A program made the translations under genes and the position numbers. Below the pieces are notes generated by a model that searched no databases, had not been told where the DNA came from, and saw only the letters and a program-made list of their open reading frames with translations. Shown in pieces: positions 57,133-64,000 of a DNA stretch of 64,000 bases. Position 1 is the stretch's first letter, and every line of letters starts with the position of its first letter. Origin of the DNA: Adiantum capillus-veneris (lineage: Eukaryota; Streptophyta; Polypodiopsida; Polypodiales; Pteridaceae); assembly GCA_014529385.2 (NCBI GenBank), contig CM043944.1:75267884-75331883 (forward strand), in the 5' to 3' direction.

Positions 57133-57135
<3 letters not shown>
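56822..57135 (+). repeat. 340-bp dispersed repeat, copy 2
   Basis: Matches 43851-44195 from TGTAATGGAATTGATATTTTA to TCGGCGTAGCACTCCGCTC and GGTGCG, again followed by CT repeats. It has several small deletions relative to copy 1. Confidence 0.9.
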
Positions 57136-57220
<85 letters not shown>

Positions 57221-57240
57221 TAGATATATAGATATATATA
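57136..57240. repeat. Microsatellites (CT)n(TA)n
   Basis: About 54 bp of CT, about 30 bp of TA, then TAGA/TATA variants. Confidence 0.97.
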
Positions 57241-57299
57241 CACAAGCATCAGACCACAAGGCTACAAGAGGGGGACAAAATTTTGCAACAATATGAGGA

Positions 57300-58070
57300 G
57301 TATCCTTTCTCTTTGCACATCCTCAATGAGATGGCATTACATTTTAAAATAAGAAGTGGTTCCACTCCAAGAGTGTGGTATCATGTAAGCTTGCAAAGAA
57401 ACTATGTGATTGTCTTGATTTTGCAGGCCTTTGTAATAAGCACATCAATGCCACACGACTAATCATAGAAAAGCACTTTCAACATTTGTGTGCCATAATT
57501 TCAAGCTTGGATGGAGATCATGGCCAAGGGATCCAAGAGAATGCTGAGGATCAAACGTTTGAGAATGATCAGATAGTGGAAGAGCAACCCAATGACGAGG
57601 TCCTTTCTAGCAGCACTACCACTCAACATGAGGTGTTGATATGCATCAATGATATTTGACATATTCTTCAAAAAATTGAAGGTGTCCTAGAGGAGAATAG
57701 TTCTTCTCAGAATGAAGCCTTCAAGCAACAAATTGAAGCTTGCAAACAGATCCTTGCAAATACTCTTTCAACCAAGCAGATTGAGATGCCAATAAGAGGA
57801 AGCATTCGACAAATACAGGCACATGTCACCCAAACTGCCTTGGTCATGGAGTGTGCCAAGTGCCAAGTCAGGGGAAACAAGGCCAGCAAATCCCACCAAG
57901 CCGACAAGAATGACTGGCGTCTTGAGGAGAAAGCACCAACATGGCCGTTATAGAGTAAGGTTCCACAATGCTCCTCGCATATGGTGTCCACATTGCTACA
58001 CTAAAACTTACATGGTGGATCCAAAAATCAATTGCACGTGCTCTCTACATGCGATACTTTGTTGCCCCTA
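57300..58070 (+). pseudogene. MULE-like transposase C-terminal part with SWIM-type zinc motif
   Basis: Frame 57375-57659 holds CDCLDFAGLCNKHINATRL, a SWIM-like CxCx6CxxH motif (one residue longer than the usual C-x-H end), then EKHFQHLCAI. After the TGA at 57657 the same frame continues with a helical stretch (EENSSSQNEAFKQQIEACKQ). A shifted frame then gives KHQHGRYRVRFHNAPRIWCPHC with a CxxC pair. SWIM motifs normally follow the catalytic domain in MULE/FAR1 transposases, which here lies 13 kb to the left. Confidence 0.62.
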
Positions 58071-58935
58071 ACATCAAGTCATGCCCCCATAGGGAGCGAG
58101 CGATACTTACTTGGAAAAATGGTAAAGATCTGTGATATACCAACCCACATTACGGAAACGTTGATACAAGAATGCCAATGTTGAAATGTGGCACTAGAAA
58201 AAAAGCGTGAAAAGAAGATCTTGCAAAGTTCTCAACTTGCAAAAGCATGCATTCAAAAGGCCAAAATCTTTTCAAAGGTAAAGAGCATCCATTGTCCATG
58301 CGACAAGCTTGTGCTTTCAACTTCTCCACATCTACATGCATGAACCATGTCTTTGTTAGCTGCAACAAATTAACAAGCAATTAAACAGAGCATTAAAGTA
58401 AGTCCTTTTAAAAAGCTATGTACATTAATAGTGTGCATAAAAAACATACCCAACTCTTGGACCTTTTTCCATAGGCCACTTCGATGAGATGCCCCATATA
58501 AATCATAGTATAGAAGCCACAATTGATCGGATTTGGTTGAAGTGGTACCTATCAACAAATTATAACATTGTCAACATAGCTTATGCATGCAATATTCCGC
58601 AAGTGATAATGTGGGGAACACACCGGCATTGTTTTTCATACGATCTCAATGCCACTCCAATTTTGGGAGCTCCAAGGCAGCGGCCTAGTTTTCGCTTGGG
58701 AATGGCCACCCTAAGGCGATGCACATCCCACATATGGTTGATAAGGTCCACCCGATTGATGTAACGAACATTGCGCTTCTGGCACTCGGTGCTTGCAAGA
58801 CATCTTCTCAAGGACAACATCTTTAGAGTATGTGTTGTTTTTGTCGGCCATTGAGCCACTATATAGTGAGTGTTCTATATTGCAATCCACAAGCGGTGTA
58901 AGTTTCAATGTGATACTTGCTACTTTTGCACGTGC

Positions 58936-58936
<1 letters not shown>

Positions 58937-58976
<40 letters not shown>
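58937..58976. repeat. Microsatellite (CA)n
   Basis: About 40 bp of pure CA repeat. Confidence 0.97.
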
Positions 58977-58979
<3 letters not shown>

Positions 58980-60022
58980 ATTACTATCGGCTATGATTAG
59001 TTGAACCCATGCCCTCACACTCTTCCCCCTTTCCCCCAAAAAAAAAACCTATCTCTGATAAGCTTGAAGTTCCCCTGTACCAAGATCATGCTATAACTTC
59101 TAGTACTTACTCACTCACATGCATAACAGATTTTATTTGAGCCATACACAATTGGTACATTGCACCTTGAGTAGATTATCATTTATGTAAATATTCTCCC
59201 CCCGGACCACTTCTAAGAAGAAAAATCTTAAAGGGTTAAAACACCTCCACACTCCCAACAAACCCCCCCAAGTTAGCTAGTCTAGCTTGGGGCTTTGTAC
59301 GTGGTTGCCTCTTGTAAATTTCCCATCCCCTTTGACCCTCGTGTGAGTTTACTCTTAATAGGGGGCATGGCAAAAAAAAATTAACATGTCACTAAACGTG
59401 GCATTTTAATGCCTCTTAATTGCATCTTGTCCTTACGAGGACCTTTCACGCTCTTGCAACCCCCTCTCCCTTCATCGCATAACCCTCACTCTGGTGACCC
59501 AACTCACCTATGCAAACTCCTACCCTATCACTCTCCCTCTCAGCCTCCACTATGCAAGTCGAGGCGGTCGCATTGGCTTTCTGTTTGGAAATTCACACTG
59601 GCAGATTATACTGCTCGAATCCACACAAGCAGATTATACTGCTTATGGGGGATTCACCGCATGGAGCAAATCATGAGGCCTCAACCCTACAACACTGTTG
59701 TATAAAGAGGTGAGGGTGCTTTGGTCCCTCACTTAGCCTTGGTTGCGTTCGGTGTGTGTATGTGAAAGAGAGGAGTGAGTGTATTGTCGCTTACTGTGTT
59801 GTTATGGAGCTAACTGAACAACCTTTTCAATGTCGGTGATTACCAAGCTTGTGAAATTCTCTAGGTTTTTAGGTTAAACTTTGAAGCTTTTACTGGTAGT
59901 TACAATAAAACTTGTGTAAAATTTTCAATTTTCTCAAAGGAAAACTCAAAATCTAACCAGGATTTTACAATTTCACCCGGTCAAAATACACTAGACTTGA
60001 GATTTTTCTAAGCCCCAATTCT

Positions 60023-60027
60023 GGGGG

Positions 60028-60108
<81 letters not shown>
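60023..60108. repeat. Microsatellite G8(AG)n
   Basis: Eight G followed by about 78 bp of AG repeat. Confidence 0.98.
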
Positions 60109-60109
<1 letters not shown>

Positions 60110-60364
60110 AATGGCTATTTTTGCGCATGGAGAATTTTGTACACATGTGAAAAACTTTCAAGGAGTAAGGAATAGTTGAAAGAATAGAGGTCTAGGGCTG
60201 TCAAAGGCAATCGTAGGAAGGTTGGAGGCCAGTGGCGTGCTGCATGTGGCTGAGGCCAGAGCTGAACCCGCGAATTGTCGGAGCTAAACACAAAATATTA
60301 TCAGTTTGTCGAACCCTAAGGATGTTCTTATGATGATAATCGCTGCTTCTGAGCGCTAGTGCCC

Positions 60365-60491
<127 letters not shown>

Positions 60492-60849
60492 TGCTGCCTT
60501 TTGCGACGGTGCCACCTACGACAACAAGAAAAGGGACCATTCAATGTTGATATACAACATAGGCCTTACATAACCTTTAATTGTTAAGGATTGGTCTGCT
60601 TCGTTACACAATTGCCTCCTGATGGTGCCTCTTCCAATGATGCCATTCAATCAAGTCAGGCCAAACTTGATGGGCCCAATAATCTGGGCTTGCGCATGAT
60701 CTCTAGCCTCACATTAGGGACACATTCACACAAATCTACCTACGCTATGCATCCATCTTGTGACCACACCAACTATGAAATCAGCTCACCATACAGAAAG
60801 AGAGGGTAAAACACAATCAGAGGCCAGCAGAGGAGTGTTCTCATCATTT

Positions 60850-60873
60850 AGAGAGAGAGAGAGAGAGAGAGAG
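60850..60873. repeat. Microsatellite (GA)n, short
   Basis: About 12 GA units. Confidence 0.95.
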
Positions 60874-60943
60874 GACCATAATTTTTGAAAGAACAATTGT
60901 ACGTTTCCTCTGTATTTCAACTTCCAACCCATAGGCTAGCCCT

Positions 60944-60948
<5 letters not shown>

Positions 60949-61033
<85 letters not shown>
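60949..61033. repeat. Microsatellite (AC)n, about 84 bp
   Basis: Pure AC repeat. Confidence 0.98.
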
Positions 61034-61035
<2 letters not shown>

Positions 61036-61949
61036 TTGACTCACTCCAAAAACTGATTTTGGATCAAAGCGCGAGCATTTTCTTTTGAATTGGTTAGTTG
61101 AGAAAAATTTGGAAAAAGCTTCCTCCAAAAGCTCCCTCCATTCCCATCCCCGCAACATTTGACTAATTTAAAACCAAGGCAATATACCTAGTGGAAGGAT
61201 TGGTATGAAGATACAAAATGATTTGGATAAAACTGGGAGTAAAAACACTTGGATTAGAAGGGGTAGCGGCCTTCTGATCAAAACTTTATGTATATAAATA
61301 ACTATTTTAAGTCTTAAAAATTGGGCTATGTAATAACCTTATTTATAAACCCGTTTAAATTCACTTGTATCTTAAAAGAGTGATGAACTTTTTTATTACA
61401 AGTTCAAAATGAACTTAAAAAGAAACAAAATACACCTTATACCTTGCAAAATAGGAATTCATGATTACTTTGGACGATGGTAATTATTGAAGAGGTTGTA
61501 AGATGGACATGGATAACAAATGATATAATCCGTCGACACTTGTAAAACGTATTCAAAGCTAACATATGTGTTGTCTTGTTTGAATGGATGCAGGTGAGGA
61601 CTATCCTTTCTTGGAATTTTTTTGGCTTAGCTGTTGTCGGGCATTGATGCTCCAGACAATCAATACTGACTACACCATGTATAAAAACACTAGAATGAGA
61701 CCTCATCTATGTACAAAAATAATTCAAACACTCAGTTGTTTTTGTGCTACCCCGTGTCTCTCGTCTAAAGCCATCTGTCTCTTGAACTATTAAGTTCTTT
61801 TGTGTATACTTATTAATTTAAAACAGCTACACACATACACACGCACGTGCGCGCGCACACACGCACACACACACATTTCCTTTTGTCAAGCTCATCTATA
61901 TCCCCTCGAGAAGAACCCAACAATATCTCCACTCATTCTTCAAGTGCAA

Positions 61950-62035
<86 letters not shown>
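61950..62035. repeat. Compound microsatellite (CT)n(CA)n
   Basis: About 23 bp of CT directly followed by about 63 bp of CA, the same compound order as at 10857 and 23889. Confidence 0.98.
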
Positions 62036-62040
<5 letters not shown>

Positions 62041-62348
62041 TGATAGCAATGCCCATTTCGGCAATGCAAGAACGCACAAAAATAGCGGCATACCTTGGGG
62101 ATCACTTGGATATGAAGCCCCACACACTTCTCTTTCAATCTTTCTCGATTATCCACTCAACTTGAAACCCCAATGCACACACAGTGGGTACACCCTCAAA
62201 AGGAAGATGGACCGACTTGGTTCATTTTTGAGAAAATAAATGCAAAGCAAGTAAACTCAAAATTGCAAGAAGTACATTGATGTGACATTGTTGAGATTGA
62301 AGGTGTCTGTTTTCTTGCAAGAGAGAAAGAGTCAAGCTGCGAGCCTGC

Positions 62349-62351
<3 letters not shown>

Positions 62352-62407
<56 letters not shown>
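62352..62407. repeat. Microsatellite (GA)n, about 55 bp
   Basis: Pure GA repeat about 400 bp upstream of the mnmG start codon. A shorter GA tract follows at 62510-62524. GA-rich tracts can bind plant BBR/BPC factors; a regulatory role here is only inferred. Confidence 0.95.
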
Positions 62408-62410
<3 letters not shown>

Positions 62411-62765
62411 CATCAAGGGACCTGCGCTCCTCACCATCATCTCCACACACACACTTGCTATTGTGATCCCCGAGTGAAACCCGAATCGCATCCACCTGTG
62501 TGTGTGTGAAAGAGAGAGAGAGAGACCAAACGGGTCCCCACAACCTGCATTGTGCGCTGTCACAAACTAGGCTGCTCCTAATTTCCTGTAGGTGGCCCAA
62601 ACCTCAACCGATTCCTCCTGGATTGTTCTCTTGATCCCAAACTCCATCAACGACCTTCAATCGCATTGAAACAGCGGCCGTAGGTCCCACCTCCAAAAGG
62701 GGCTGTCAAATGATCACGAGGCATCCCATTGCCTGCCCCCGCGTGATACCCCGCTAAAGCGCTCC

Positions 62766-62774
62766 TTATATATA
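62766..62774 (+). promoter_or_regulatory. TATA-like sequence before the mnmG start
   Basis: TTATATATA, 28 bases before the ATG at 62802. If it were the TATA box the 5' untranslated region would be almost absent, so transcription may start further upstream instead. Confidence 0.4.
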
Positions 62775-62801
62775 CATTTAGTGCTTCTCATCCTCGTGAA
62801 A

Positions 62802-63039
62802 ATGGGCTCGCAGCCACTGACGATGCCGCCGCGAGCTTCGTCTGGATCCTATTTTCGGACCTTCTTTCTGTCAGGAGCACTGCTTTCTCGCCGAGCTTCT
62901 GGCGATGCCTTCTTACGCCACTCCCGCCTCCCGGTTTCCCTCCGTCGCCGTCACCAAGCTCCTCTGCAATTCAGAACCTCCTCCATCCATGACATCAGAA
63001 GCTTTTCTACCACCGTCACCACGCCCGTTGAGCTGCCAA
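62802..63039 (+). CDS. MnmG/GidA homologue, exon 1 (organelle targeting peptide)
   Basis: ATG at 62802 (upstream in-frame codons have no ATG). The exon encodes a presequence rich in Ser, Arg, Ala and Leu with very few acidic residues (FFLSGALLSRRASGDAFLRH, LPVSLRRRHQAP, then IRSFSTTV), as expected for import into mitochondria and/or plastids. The donor site is A|GTAAGT at 63040, leaving phase 1; joined to the acceptor at 63558 it makes an Arg codon (ELP-R-QEDE). 238 bp. The gene's enzyme acts with MnmE to modify wobble uridine in organellar tRNAs. Confidence 0.75.
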
Positions 63040-63558
63040 GTAAGTTATCAGACTCACTTCATTGCACATAGTTTTCATGACTTTCTTCAGGTTCGTCACA
63101 TTCTCAGTGTATATATCTCGATCACCATGTTGGCTCTGCATGTGCGCACAATGTTTTTTTTGGCAGTGTGACTAGCATTCAACAGTTCCTGCACATGAAA
63201 TTTGAAAGAGTTCGCTTTTCAACCATCAAAGTAGCTCCTTGTACTTTTCATAATGCAGAACTTTGCATGAGACAGAATTGTCACGGTTGATTTATTTGGC
63301 CTCCTTATAAGTGTGTGTTATGTAAAGAGAAAGTATGTACTTATGTATGCAGTGTCCTCTTGCACTCTTTTCATATTTCAACGAAGTTCCAATGTACCGC
63401 TCAAGTTGTTGCCAGATATTTTTTAATGCTGTTGAGTTCTATGTAGAGGGTCACCTTATAAGTACTAGACTGCATGCTCATTAAAGCTAGGTTAGCAACC
63501 AATGCCTGGTTTTTTTAATTTTTAGTTATACTAATTCTCAGGACTGAATGATTTTCAG
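63040..63558 (+). other. mnmG intron 1
   Basis: 519 bp from GTAAGT to TTTTCAG, T-rich before the acceptor as in plant introns. No gene or repeat seen inside. Confidence 0.8.
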
Positions 63559-63692
63559 GACAAGAAGATGAGGTTTATGATGTGGTTGTGGTTGGAGGCG
63601 GACATGCGGGCTGTGAAGCAGCCCTTGCAGCTGCAAGGTTAGGAGCTAGGACCTTGCTACTTACATTGAACCTTGATCGAATTGCCTGGCAG
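63559..63692 (+). CDS. MnmG/GidA homologue, exon 2 (FAD-binding motif)
   Basis: Encodes [20 protein letters not shown] followed by [22 protein letters not shown]. The [10 protein letters not shown] stretch is the diagnostic Rossmann FAD-binding signature of MnmG (tRNA uridine 5-carboxymethylaminomethyl modification enzyme, FAD-dependent). The family uses FAD, NADH and methylene-tetrahydrofolate with the GTPase MnmE to modify U34 of certain tRNAs. Donor CAG|GTATTT at 63693 is in phase 0. In bacterial relatives the next conserved block is CNPAIGG, which must lie in exon 3 outside the window. The gene is intact as far as visible. Confidence 0.93.
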
Positions 63693-64000
63693 GTATTTTT
63701 AAATCATGCTAGAGCATTGACAAACTTATAGGCTCGTGGAAGCTTGCAATTAAAAAATTAATTTTGGTTTATATTTATTCCCCTTTTCTGGATCTTTGTT
63801 TGCTATTTCGACTTTTATTCTGTGTGTTATCTAGTAGAGACCAAGGAAAGTATGGAAAACTTGAGTCTATAACTTGAAGCCCAAGTTCGTGTGGGATATT
63901 ATTTGTTAAGAAGTATTAAAGTTATAATATTTGGCCGACCTATGAAGGTGAAGGTGCCGAGTTTGAGGTACTGTTTTTGGGAAAGGGGTTCTGCTTATGA
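63693..64000 (+). other. mnmG intron 2, incomplete
   Basis: Starts GTATTTTTAA and runs to the window end with no MnmG-like coding sequence, so the rest of the gene is outside. Confidence 0.8.

Noticed and set aside
58581-58859. Cys/His-containing minus-strand frame as a possible zinc-finger gene
   Set aside because: Cysteine spacing fits no known finger, and neighbouring frames are not continuous.
59409-59713. Overlapping short plus-strand frames
   Set aside because: No conserved motif, three frames open together by chance, and a short direct repeat inside.

Overview
This window looks like nuclear DNA from a land plant with a large, repeat-rich genome. The evidence is the plant-type LTR retrotransposons (chromodomain and dual-RNase H Ty3/gypsy lineages, several Ty1/copia families, all primed by initiator-Met-like or Tat-like primer sites), an L1-type LINE, a MULE/FAR1-type transposase, long dinucleotide microsatellites, and one intron-containing host gene for an organellar tRNA-modifying enzyme (MnmG/GidA). 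A degenerate PPR-like coding fragment also fits a plant. I cannot name the species; the microsatellite load and element mix would suit a fern, lycophyte or gymnosperm as well as an angiosperm.

Layout. 1-1187: integrase end of a chromovirus (family A). 1188-10806: a minus-strand Tat-like Ty3/gypsy element (family B) with paired 523-bp LTR segments, sitting inside the A copy. 10802-11220: a piece of an A LTR. 11723 to about 17225: a decayed minus-strand Ty3/gypsy element (C). About 17226-26343: a minus-strand copia (E), split first by a complete small copia derivative (G, 17832-21392, target duplication CTTCA) and again by a 2.1-kb insert (H, about 22495-24631) carrying PPR-like coding remnants. 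About 26490-29540: a plus-strand copia (F) interrupted by a probable solo LTR (27763-28279) and marked by several internal tandem duplications. 29545-30960: minus-strand LINE. 30961-31169: LTR-like end. About 33580-37830: minus-strand copia (D). 38451-39484: 3' end and LTR of another element. About 41390-44195: MULE-like transposase remnants, holding a striking composite inverted repeat. 44278-52260: a nearly complete chromovirus A element, with two in-frame stops, one frameshift and a 3' LTR lacking its U3 start. 52261-56821: low-information DNA with a primer-site-like sequence and an acidic reading frame broken only by TAG codons. 56822-58070: a second copy of the MULE-associated repeat followed by the SWIM part of that transposase family. 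58070-62800: microsatellite-rich spacer. 62802 to the end: the first two exons of the mnmG/gidA homologue, the only convincing host gene.

Most of the window is a stack of nested and decayed transposons, so few genes work together. The genes that belong together are the gag-pol modules of each element and, separately, the mnmG gene, which continues beyond the window. I found no convincing new multi-gene system. The best leads are a base-paired hairpin shared by two different LTRs with one compensatory change, the composite inverted repeat in the MULE remnant, the PPR-like insert, the TAG-only frame, and a tandem motif array in the A-element U3.
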